The notes beneath the pieces were generated by a model. The model was not told the DNA's origin, did no database searches, and was given only the letters and a program-made list of their open reading frames with translations. A program made the position numbers and the translations under genes. From Cloeon dipterum (Eukaryota > Arthropoda > Insecta > Ephemeroptera > Baetidae): a DNA stretch of 64,000 bases. Of this stretch, positions 21,807 to 32,260 are shown piece after piece (position 1 is the first letter of the stretch; each line of letters opens with the position of its first letter). The stretch spans positions 30,366,335-30,430,334 of the forward strand of contig NC_088788.1 in NCBI RefSeq assembly GCF_949628265.1, in the 5' to 3' direction.

Positions 21807-24156
21807 TCACTGCTGGACTAAATTGTTGAAGTACTTGCAGTCGGGACTGACTTCGCAAATGAAGTAATCGTCGTCGTTGCACTTATAGTCAATGAGGCGG
21901 CCGCCGTTGGTGTGCAGTTCAATGCACGTTTCCTTCGATTCGCCAAAGTCGTTCGGTTGTCCGCTCGACCACCACGTGTCGTCCACGCGGTGGCCCGTCG
22001 ACCAGTAAAAATGGCCAGGAATGTGTCCGATGTCGCTGCCAGACAACCAGTAGTAATCTATGAATATTGAAATATTACATATAAGAGAATGTTCAGATAA
22101 CGTAATATTTTTTTTATTTTCAAGTAATAGGAAATATATAAGACCTGAATATTAATCTTAACTGTTTGGGTTAAAAGCTAATTTTGTATTGTCTTTACTG
22201 TTTTTAATGGGGGCTGATGCAAATAAGGTTTTCCTCTCCTCCTCCGTCTCTATGCTGGCCAACTGCATGCCGAATCGGTCGCAGAATGCCTTTGCCTTGT
22301 ACCAGTCAGTCTAAATATAGAGGTTAAAATATTTTCCAACTTTATTAGCATAAAACCATTTATAGATACCTCGACTGTACTGAAGTAGTACTGACCGGAT
22401 GGAAGGGTCGTCAGAGTGAGGCGACCTGAAAAATGGTATTTAAACGAAATTCTCCTCACGTTTGAAGGATATTACTTGCTTTGGAGCAATCAGAGAGCAA
22501 TTTGATTTCAATCTGCGAACAAAGTGGAAAGGGATTTAAAAAGCGCTTAATCTAATTTTAGATTTGAAGGATTGTTAAAAAATGAAGTGTAATGATATAT
22601 GAGCTAAAAGTTGAAGAACGGTATCTCAACTTTATTTAGAAGAAGAAACACCTTTTTAAGGGAATCGGCCGCCCTGCTTAGGAAATTGGTCATTTCTTGA
22701 CCTCTTACTTGCGACTCGTTTTTCAACTGCTCGATCTGTTTGCCTATGCGCAGCGAGCTTTCTCTCACGTCCTGCGCAAGCGGCTTCACAAGATCCTGAA
22801 ACCAGTCAGAGAAATTCACTAATTAATTATTGTCTGTCTTGGTTGCGGCCGCAATTTGTCAGACCGTTATAGTTTTGTTCAAATTCTCGATCGTGTCCTC
22901 GCGGTGCTTGTCCAGCTCGGTCAATTTTTCATCAGCTCGCGTGAAACGCTGGTTCATTTCGAACATTACACTCGAGTTTAGGGACTACAACATGCGATTT
23001 GGTATGGTTGTTGGAGTATGCTAGATTTTAGAATTTTACGTGGAACATTTCTTCAAAACTGTGTTTCTGGATGTCGCGAGCCAGGAGTTTCTTTTCTTCC
23101 ATCTTTTCCACCTTTTCAGAGAAAACGCTCAGCTTTCGCTCAATGTCAATCACCAGTGGCTCCAGCTTTGACTGAAAATGTTTTTATTCATATTTAAATC
23201 TGATGATTTTAAATTTGATGATAAAAATTGGAAATGAACCACTGAAAAAAATCAAATTTTGAGAATCTCACAGTTATTCTAGTTTCCAGACCATCGATGC
23301 GCTGATCTTGGGCCATACTCAGCCTTTCATTGACTTGAATCATATCGGTCAGTTTAGCGTAGACGTCACCTAAGATACTGCTCTTTATCTCCTGCGGAAA
23401 ATAATTAAATGACCTACAGAGAAGAACAAATTATTTAAATTACGGTTAGTCTCGTGTCTAGAAAATTGATCGTAGATGCTTTGTCCTGCTCGAACTTCTT
23501 CATGGTCAGCTCAAACTTGCTGTCAAACTTGGAGATGCGATTGGGTAGCTCCTTCAATGCGGAAGAGAGCTCGTTTTCAAACGCCGACAGTTTGTTGCTA
23601 ATCTCAGCTACTGAGCATTCGCTTCTCAAACCTTCAACCTGCTCCTGTCATGCTCGTATATTAAAATTTTAAACTTAAAAGTTCATTTCTTATACCTTCT
23701 CTGAGTCGGAGTCTGTTTTAGGGTGTGCATCGCCTGCTATGTGTCGTAGTATCTTCGCAATTTCGTTCACTTTCTGCTCTAGAGCCAACTTGTACCTAAG
23801 AATTGTATACTTGTTTAATTTAGTTCTAATCAATACATTTAAATGAAATAAAAGTTATATATTAAGCATGATTTGGTGATCAGAATCAGAAAAATACGGG
23901 TGTAATCTCTTAAGCCGCATTCAATATAAAAATATCAATTGAGAGACAGCGGCAATCACTCACTCTTCAGTCGCCTTTTCGATTTCAGCCTTGAGGAATT
24001 CGGTATTGACGGAGCACTGGTCACCGCCAGGTGGGCAGACCTGCGGAAAGGTGAGTCTGAGGTTCCATGGCTAAAATGAGCGTCACTCACGTTAATGGCA
24101 CGGAGGCCGTCGGCGGCCACCAGAAGGATGAGCAGCAGCGAGCGTCTCGCCTCCAT
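21807..24156 (-). CDS. Secreted C-type lectin with a long coiled-coil stalk, 12 exons
   Basis: Exons in transcript order: 24091-24156, 23964-24040, 23696-23795, 23444-23644, 23272-23391, 23040-23171, 22865-22984, 22652-22795, 22476-22512, 22370-22425, 22199-22310, 21807-22057; the frame stays open for 471 residues. Residues 1-20 are a signal peptide (MEARRSLLLILLVAADGLRA). A Cys-containing linker (CPPGGDQC) follows, then a charged heptad-type helix region over about residues 35-325. The C-type lectin domain covers about 330-471, with WLSGSD, Q422-P-N424, CIEL and the closing YFIC. QPN replaces the EPN or QPD of typical mannose or galactose binders, and the WND calcium block is altered to LID, so sugar choice is uncertain. 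An in-frame ATG at 24216 would spoil the signal peptide. The exon 7 donor (GTCTGA) is weak. The reverse-strand polyadenylation signal is near 21716-21721. A role in immunity or haemolymph recognition is by family only. Confidence 0.92.
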
Positions 24157-24860
24157 CGCCGTCGTCTGCGGAATGACGGAAAATGCTTCTCTTTCGCGTA
24201 TTCTTTTTCCCTCCAACCGATTTTTAAATAAATAATTAAATTACCGATCAATCACTTATAGCCTGAATGGAGTGCACCGGTGTGAGCAAAAGCTGGTCGG
24301 CAGAGAGTCTCAAGTCATAATAACGACATGTCTGACACTTCCAGAGTAGCGGAACTGCTCTTACTTAGTGCCTTCAGCTTTTGAAATATTTATTTGTTTT
24401 ATTAACTTCTGACTTTTGAATTTCTAGTTAAACGAAGGGCTGGGAATACATAGCTTTGCACAAAAGGGAAAATACTTAAATGAGATTATAAGTAGAAATC
24501 AATTATTGAAAGTGTATCTGAAGCTCAATTGGGGCGAACAGCTGAAACAATAATGTAGAGCCGACTTTACTTTTAAGTCATCTTTAATCCTTCCGTTAAG
24601 CTTGGCCACAATGTTACGTGTGCTGTTTCCCCCTTTTTCCTGACTGCATTTCTAAATTGAAAATATTTTTTTCTAAACTAAAATAGTTTTCCACATGGAT
24701 TCAAATTTTGGTAAAAATTCCAAGCAAAAATGCAAAGAAAGCAATGATTTAGTAAATAACTTTTATTTATTTAAATAGACAAAAGAAAAATTGAGAAAAA
24801 ATCTTCCACTGTTTGCGTGATCATTTTTTGAATTTTCTGCATCATCCCAGCCACCCTTTC

Positions 24861-26889
24861 TCATCCAAGGGTCTGTACGTGGTTGATGCAAGTGACGTAC
24901 TTTTGTTCATACACGGGGTCAAGAGGAGCTCCGCAGCCATAGCCTCCGAGACGGTGGATGCGCGCGAAGTCAGTGCAGTCGACTTGGCCGTCCTGGTTGC
25001 AGTCCTGAAATGTTTAATATGTAATTATAATAATCTGCTTTTAAGTGATAAAAAAATCAATTTGTTGACTTACCTGGGAATATTTTGTCATGTACTGCTG
25101 CACTGTCAGGGCTGCGCAGTAAGGGTCAACCGTGCACCTCGCGTAAGCTAAAATTAAAAGGAAATATTTACAAATAAATCCGGAATAATATGGTTTAACA
25201 TTACCTCCATCGGCGCCAGGGTTGTCACCCTGAAGGACTGGTTTGCCAGCGTCCGACCAGTAAGCCCAGGTGATCCTGAAGAGACCGCAAACGTCGCCGC
25301 TGCAGGTCAAGGTGCGGTTACAGTTGGAGACGGCCTCACAGATGCAGCCCAAGCACTCGACGCTCAAAGGGCCGGTTTGTTGTGCTGAAAAGTTCAGAGA
25401 GTATTAATCTGATAAATCTATAAATATAGTTGGAAGATCAATGGTGTATGAGAGAGAAATAGCTGATTTTGTGGTTTGTTGGATACTAAAGCTCTCTGAC
25501 TCATTTAATGTGGTTCCCTTCTTGCATAAATTCGACAACGGATTTTGATTGGTGTATATTTTTTTAATTTAAACTTTTCAATCACACCATCTTTAAATAA
25601 GTAGCCACAGCATCAATTTTTGACGGGCATCTTATTCAATTCAACAATTTGTCAGCTTAAGAAGCTATCAGAAATGAAAAATGGGAAATTTAAATTAGAA
25701 GATTAAAGGATTCAATTTTTTTAAAGAAAAACGTCGCTTCGGCTGAGAAGAGAGAGAGCAAAAGGTCAACGAGTCTGATGGGCACAAGAGTGCGGCCTGG
25801 CCAAGGTTCATTAACCTCTGCCGCCGTTATGTACTTGTGCGATTGCAATTGCTGCCATCGGAAAGCTGTTTAGTGCGCCGAAACCAGTGGCCTCCAGTCA
25901 TAAAAGTGGAGTATTTCCTACGCTTTCCACGCGCTTATTTGAGAACAATAAATTTCGAAACATCAAAGCTATACTCATGTGTTAGTAATTGTCATTGGAG
26001 AGGCGCCAATTAAATGTGGTTATAGTCGGCGCGTGCTGCCGCGAATTTCCTCATAGGTCGTTTCCATATTGCTTTATTGGCTGATTTGTTGCGGCTCTGA
26101 TTACTAATTATTTGTAGTTTTCTCACTGGAATTCCGAGAAGCGTAACGTCGTCTGCCGTCGGTGTCGCCTTGGCTGCTGGCGTTTCGTTACAAAGGTAGT
26201 CAAGGTGAACACCTCGTCGCCTTTTAACTGCCTCCTTTATCCGCCTTAATCGTCTTTTTATTTTCACGCCCATGCGACTCTTTTTTAATGCCACCGTTCC
26301 AAGAACGAAAGGATCAGACTGAGGAAATTAGATTTAAAATTCCTGAAGGGATTTTCCTCGCTCCTAGCAACAAAAAAAGGACCCGCAGAGACAAAGGAAA
26401 AGGAAGGACGTTCTACACATTCCAATTAACTCTTTTGATTGACGTAATTATTTTGTAAATACTACATGGAAACTAAAGCAACAAGATGCACCTTCACATT
26501 AAAAAAGCACGTTAAGTAGAATATTTTTAGAAATTTGAAAGGGAGAAAGATTAAATAAGTTAAGTCGAATATTTTATACGTAATATATGTTTACAAATTC
26601 TAAAGATTCCTAATTTTATTATTTTGAATTTACCTTAAGTTTAAATTTTCGTTTCTAAAATAAAGAATAGAATTAAAGTTAGAAGCATTCTACATCCAAA
26701 ATCTTCTTTGCTTTTAAGTAGTGTATTCTAGAAACATCTGAAAATTAATCATTTTGGAAAATTAAAATTATTAAATATATTTTAAGAAAAAGAATCGTAC
26801 AGAATCACGTTGGAAACAACAATTTAAAATGGTTTACCTGCAGCCAGGGGTGCAAAGAGAGCAAGTGCGAGGAAAAGCGCGGGCACCAT
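24861..26889 (-). CDS. Destabilase-type (i-type) lysozyme family protein 1, four exons
   Basis: Exons in transcript order: 26838-26889, 25205-25384, 25074-25147, 24861-25004 (intron phases 1, 1, 0), giving 149 residues. MVPALFLALALFAPLAAG is a signal peptide. The destabilase domain follows: CLGCICEAVSNC, CGLFRITWAYWSDAGKP, ARCTVDPYCA, YMTKYSQDCNQDGQVDC and FARIHRLGGYGC. These blocks match insect destabilase-like proteins closely. In clam i-type lysozyme the catalytic Glu is three residues after the second Cys of CxC; here that place is Val, so muramidase activity is doubtful, as in most insect members. Family roles include isopeptidase activity and gut or immune function. The first intron is long (1453 bases). 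The reverse-strand polyadenylation signal is at 24762-24767. Its sister gene lies about 3.7 kb away on the other strand. Confidence 0.95.
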
Positions 26890-27303
26890 GGTATCTTGGT
26901 CTGCTCGAGGCGCGAATCGAAACAAAACTGACTCACTCGATCTTTGAGCCATTCCACCGCTCCAGCTTACAGAAGGCGAGGACACCTTGAAGAAGTGGGC
27001 TTGGCACTGGTAAACTGTCGTTTTCTTTAATTTATCTATTTTTCTAATATAAAATAGAAAGGCAAGCCGTTTTATCGTTCGAAAAAATATCAATTCATAC
27101 TCATGCAGAGGCTGTGATGATTCGCTATATATCCGATGATTACGCGTTCATTTAAAAACTGCTACTCTTGTTAGAGGTGATTTAAATTAATCATAAAATA
27201 TAAGCAGTTTGAAAAATCTTCACATATCGTTTGGATTTGGGATGGTGCAAATCAATTATTGAATGCGAGTTGCATTCCTGACTCTGATTTTAAAAAATTA
27301 ATT

Positions 27304-27895
27304 TTATATCATTTTCCTAAATTTAAAGTTCACTAGCACCACGTCAGAGCCCACGTCAAAGAAGGTTCTGGGACTTGAAACAAAGATGAACGGGTTGCTT
27401 AACCGGCCGTCTATTCTAGTTATTGCCTGAGTTGTGCGGTGAGTCAGGTCGGCGTGAAAGTGTGCGGGGTCACAGGGCACGCTACTATACAAATTGACGA
27501 AACACGCGGAATAAGTCGTGCAATTTGTAGAAACTTCTACTCCCAACGACCTAGCCCACTTTGCCTTGGTGTTTCCAACGAGGAAAATTAACTGGCTAAT
27601 TAAAAATCTGCTGCTGTAGTGCGCTACCTAAAATTTTGGGGGACAATCAATAAGTTCTGCCTATTCGATTTGTATTAAATATTGAGTTGGAAAAATTACG
27701 TTTTCGAAGCGGATGCGCGGCATTAAACTGATGTCATTCTTTATTTGATATAAGTTCAATCGCACCAGGAACCGGTAAGGGAAAAGCCCAGTAGTGTTGA
27801 CGTGACGAATATAAGAGAAAACCAGCGTAGAGGTGTCTCTCGCCAAACGATCCGCCGGTGAAGGCCGCGCTGCACACTGCCAAGGCTGACTTTTT
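27304..27895 (-). CDS. Unrecognised spliced reading frame (partial gene or pseudogene)
   Basis: Two exons join well: an upstream frame from at most 27895 down to 27700 and a downstream exon 27627-27304. A 72-base GT-AG intron separates them in phase 0 (GAAAAC|GTAATT ... TTTTAG|GTAGCG). The product would hold blocks such as PYRFLVRLNLYQIKND, RIRFEN—VAHYSSRFL, LIFLVGNTKAKWARSLG and CDPAHFHADLTHRTTQ, then stop. No ATG opens the first exon and a stop precedes it at 27898, so at least one 5' exon is missing or the gene is broken. The mixed hydrophobic and polar composition and scattered cysteines look protein-like. I do not recognise the family. Confidence 0.4.
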
Positions 27896-28464
27896 TGTTA
27901 ATTATTTTGGCGTCAAACTGCGTTAGAGAATATATCCGTAATTAGAGCAGCCACGCCTTTGCATTGTTCTCGACTACGTCAATTATTAAAATTGCGAGAT
28001 TAGGTGACGAGAGAATACTATTAACTTTTTTAAGACTGTGAGATTGCGAAAATTTATCCATGCAGTAATAGTCGTCAGCTAATTTCCATACGTTTGGAGT
28101 TTGGATAATTCATTAACACGTACTTTACGTTCAAGGAAAACAAATAGTCAGCAACATTAGTTAAAGTTTGATTTTAAGTAACCGTTGCGTCGATTTTGTA
28201 ATGAAACATAAACTAAATCCTCTCAACTCCCACTTTCTTGATTCCAATTTTAAATTTGTTTTATAGGCACGAAAAGCTTACTAAATATATTTCATACATT
28301 CCCATCAGTTCCACCAGCTTCATGCAGTTTTTTTATTATAGAGATCCTGGTCATATGATTAAATTGTTTATTTAAATTTTCGGGAAACAATATTTACAAG
28401 ATTGTCGTTAGACCTTTTATATCATAAACATCTATTAATTTTACGTCTTCTATGTAAATCCAAA

Positions 28465-29060
28465 ATTATAATTTGGTTTGTTCTTTGTTACAAATTGGAC
28501 AGAGAGCAGTAGAAATGTGCGTGCGTGGATACCTAATAAAATAACCACATAAAACAAGGATTTTGTTGAGCCACATGCGTCAATCACGACTTTTATGCTT
28601 TAACATCATTATATATGATATTGCGATTTGTATATTCTGCTTATTTCTATACAGATCCGTCCCAGTTGCTGCACGCAAGATATAGCGTCTGTCTATAGCA
28701 ATTTTATATTGACTCACGGCTAAATGATTAAGATTTATTGGAATAATCAAATGGTGTGGAAAAACGCCAAGAGATTAGCAAACCCAGCCACAAGCAGTGT
28801 TTCTTGAGTCAATAATTCCTGCATCTATTTCATGCAAACGAGACACATCATACTCATTTATTATAGAAGCTTCTGAAAATTCAGCCCTGTATGCATTATT
28901 CGATACAACATAGCTAAAACGGTTTGTGACTGATGTTATCATATGCTCTATTTTACTATTAAATATAAATTGTTGCTGCCACGAGTCAGATTTTAATCGC
29001 TTACATAGCAAAATCCCTGTGTTATTACTAAAATTATACGTTGGGATTTCAAGCCAATCA
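28465..29060 (-). pseudogene. Degenerate ORF, possibly a LINE C-terminal relic
   Basis: One minus-strand frame stays coherent from about 29060 to 28465 with only two internal stops (after GWVC at 28775 and after HKSRD near 28587). It reads SDWLEIPTYNFSNNTGILL early and ends RTHISTALCPICNKEQTKL. The CPIC-type cysteine pair near the end resembles the zinc-binding tail of LINE ORF2 proteins, as in the other LINE relics in this window, but the upstream part has no motif I recognise. It lies between the two lysozyme genes. A decayed cellular gene cannot be excluded. Confidence 0.35.
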
Positions 29061-29069
29061 GAAAGAATG

Positions 29070-30465
29070 ACTTAGTCCATAAACTCGGAAGCGGATGAGA
29101 GCAAAAAAGCCTTATGGATGGATGTCTCTTTTAAGAGCATTATTTTTATTTGATGATGGTCTAGTAGATCCGTGATGGAAAATATTACAGTGTGAGAAAG
29201 GACTCCCCAAGGCGAGCACGCTAAATATTGCGTATTTGAAACGGGCGTGGAGCGTTCAGAAAATCGGGATGAAACTATTACGCTTTAATATTTAAATAAA
29301 ATTGTTTGTTAGATTTCAGCCGTAAAAAAATTCATGGGCACTTTTTTAATCTGACGATGCAGATACTCCAGAAGTTTCTTAGATTTTGAGATCTTATTTA
29401 ATTAATCAAATCTAGCAACTCTTTCAGCTCGTTTAAAATATTTGAAGAAAATAAACTACAGCTTTTAAAAATGGTTCAGCCTTATTTGCTATTCAAATAT
29501 TTGGTGCGTAAGTTAACCTTTGGCCATGACTGGTGGCAATGATATCGTTTGTTGGTGCGTGGCCGGACAATAAAGGAGTTCTGCGTGTGCGATGCGAGGT
29601 TTGTTTGCGTCATTCACGACTCACAGTCAAGCACGGCACGCGGGAGAACTCCCGCGAGATTCTCAAGCGATCGTTTTGCTTCATTTTTCCCTTCGCGGAG
29701 CTGTCCACGTTCTCCACTTTAGCGCGCACGACCGGACGATTGGTTGTTTTTGTATAACAAGAACAACTCAGTGTCAGTACAAATTTTAAAGAAAAAATTA
29801 AAATTATATTGGCGTTTACCTCTGTTGTTTCTAGGTTGGCTCGACAATTAAGAACGATTTATCCGTCATATTTTCCGCTTTCTCTCAACGCCTGCGACTG
29901 TAAATCAAAGCGGAGGGTAATAAAATTCAAATCTCATCTCCTTGGCAGCACCTCTAAAATTCGCTTATATGATATCGTATATCGTGAATATTGTGCATAT
30001 TGTGTGCAATTCAGTCTTTGCTGGAACCAGTTAAATGTTGCAACAGTGATTAAAAGGTCCAAACAGTTAAAAAATCCAGCTTTTTTGCAATAAATTTGTT
30101 TCAATATTATATGTTTTTGGCTCGCTTTTTAGACTGAAAAAAAAATAAATTTACTGTTACAACTTTGGCATACATATTTAAAACGATGTAAATTTAGAGT
30201 TTCGGTTACAATTATTTTAATCCCAATTTAACAAAATTACTGTAATACTCTTCAGAGAGCAATTTGAATTTTTTGGCAAACGGCTATTATACTCGTTCCC
30301 TGATTTACGTCATGAGATAAAAATTGTGCTGGAAATAAATTAAACGTGTCGGCTCATTTTATTGTTGCGATCCTCTCTCGCTGTAATTTACGTAGAAAAC
30401 TGCGAAAATGCGGACAGATAGAAGAGACGAGTGCGTGACTGGCCGGATGGCCGGGAGCGGAGTCT
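29070..30465. other. Intergenic DNA upstream of lysozyme 2
   Basis: No supported gene. A GC-richer patch at about 29520-29760 carries short overlapping frames on the plus strand without family motifs, and a Su(H)-type word (TGTGAGAAA) lies at 29191-29199. The rest is AT-rich. Confidence 0.45.
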
Positions 30466-30470
30466 GAGCG

Positions 30471-30480
30471 CTTAAAAGGA
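30471..30480 (+). promoter_or_regulatory. TATA-like element of the second lysozyme gene
   Basis: TTAAAAGGAT lies about 95 bases before the ATG at 30566, inside a short GC-richer stretch. It is a fair, not perfect, TATA box. A start near 30500 would leave a 5' UTR of about 65 bases. Confidence 0.4.
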
Positions 30481-30565
30481 TCTGAATCCAACACCACCTC
30501 CGCACTCGATCATCCGTCGCTGACAGGAGCTAGTAACTTGCACGAGATTTTAGACCTGGCTGAAA

Positions 30566-32129
30566 ATGTATTGCAGAGTGGTTTTGTTTTCTGCGTTCTT
30601 GGCTTCTTTTGCAGCGGCTTTGCTTATTCCAGAGAGAGGTAAAGTACTTTTATCATATACTTATTCAATCTTTTATTCCTTCTTCATTTTTATTACGCTA
30701 GAATGTCCAATGATTTTTTGCAAGTTTTTATTATTAAAATTTTATATTAAAAATATACCCATAAGCAGTTATGAGAAATTAATGAATTTACCAGATTTAC
30801 ATTTTAGCTAGATTTAAATTTCGAGTTTTTGATAAATGATATTAACTGTGTATCTTGGGCGATGGGATTGAAAGATTCGCATAAATATGTGACAAAAACG
30901 AATTTATAATTTAATTTTTGTCGCTAAATTTTTAAAGTGGAATAGGGTTTTGGTTGATATTTTGATTTTGTCAGTTCATTGTTCCCATTTTGTATGAACA
31001 CAACAATTAAATAATTTACAAATGATTTTAACGACTTTATTATAAAAGACTGCTACAGACGGAAATGTTTTACTAAAATGGTTAGACTTAAGATAGAGCT
31101 TATTTAAATTCTTAATTCTGAATTTAAAATGGCAATGCCAAATATGCTGCATGTAACCTTCACCATTAAATTTTGGACATTGGAATAAGTATAAATCGGT
31201 GCTATTTTCTGTAAGTCGTGGCGCACTTAATCACGTCGTGCCCATCAAAGTTGAATATTGGGTTTGTTGCAGGCCTGGAGGCTGAAATGTCGATTGAGTG
31301 TCTGGGCTGCGTGTGCGAGGCGACCACGCGGTGCAACCTCAACTACAACTGCACGCAAGGACTTTGCGGGCCTTTGCTGATCTCGGAGCCGTATTGGTTC
31401 GACGCCGGCCGCCCCGTCATCGACGGAGATAACCCAACTTGGACTGGATGTAAGGCTGCCCAACTCAGTTATTATTGTAACAAGGTTGATTTTTATTTTT
31501 GACTATTCCAGCTTTCTACAGGTGCGTGACTGACCCTGTGTGTGCTGGAGTCACAGTTAGGAAGTACATGGTGAAATACAGACAGGTAATTATCAATATT
31601 TAAGTCCCATAATTCTAATCGAATGCAGATTATAACATATATACATTTTGATTGATCAGATTTGATCTTATAAAGATATCGAATGATCTTTTTCGTTAAT
31701 ATTGCCTCTGAATAGAAGCGCATTACAGTTGAAAAGAAAATGAGGTTTTTTTCTCCAAAACAAGTCGTTTTATATATTAAATTAAAAATTAGACGAATTA
31801 TATTTAGGAGAAATTGAAGGCATTGGCATTATCAATAAATGTTTATTTTAAAATCAGTAAAGGATATTTTGTTAAATACGTCGAATAAGCATGCATCTTA
31901 CACGTAGGGCTTAGTCTAATATTTATTTTACAACAAATTACCTCCTCATTTTAATACGACCTGTTTTATTTTTAAGGATTGCAATGGTGATGGAAGAATC
32001 GACTGCGAAGACTTTGCTAGGATTCATTACTACGGGGGCTATAAATGCTTCAAGAGCCTTGAAGGAACCAAGTACTGGCGGCAGTTCCGAGAGTGCCGAA
32101 CCGCCACCAATCAGTTCGGCCAAAAATGA
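30566..32129 (+). CDS. Destabilase-type (i-type) lysozyme family protein 2, four exons
   Basis: Exons are 30566-30638, 31273-31449, 31512-31585 and 31977-32129 (intron phases 1, 1, 0), giving 158 residues. Residues 1 to about 20 are a signal peptide (MYCRVVLFSAFLASFAAA). The destabilase domain shows CLGCVCEATTRC, CGPLLISEPYWFDAGRP, YRCVTDPVCA, YMVKYRQDCNGDGRIDC and FARIHYYGGYKC. The three intron positions and phases equal those of lysozyme 1, so the two are duplicates. It is more divergent: the usual GLFRITWAYW block has become GPLLISEPYW. The place of the catalytic Glu of clam i-type lysozyme is Thr, so it is probably not a muramidase. DCNGDGRIDC resembles a calcium-binding loop common in this family. 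A polyadenylation signal is at 32255-32260. It is probably secreted; substrate unknown. Confidence 0.95.
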
Positions 32130-32260
32130 TTCTGCTGTATTTACGTTCAAGAAAATAACAACTGATGCGGAGGGAAACAGTTGTTGTTACAATTAAGTCT
32201 AATTTATTTTTTCAGTTTTTAATATCAAGTCAGTGAGTGAAATATTTGGAACTGAATAAA

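Noticed and set aside
26010-26294. Basic 94-codon frame inside the first intron of lysozyme 1, same strand
   Set aside because: No family motif, no splice support, and composition typical of an Arg/Lys-rich chance frame.
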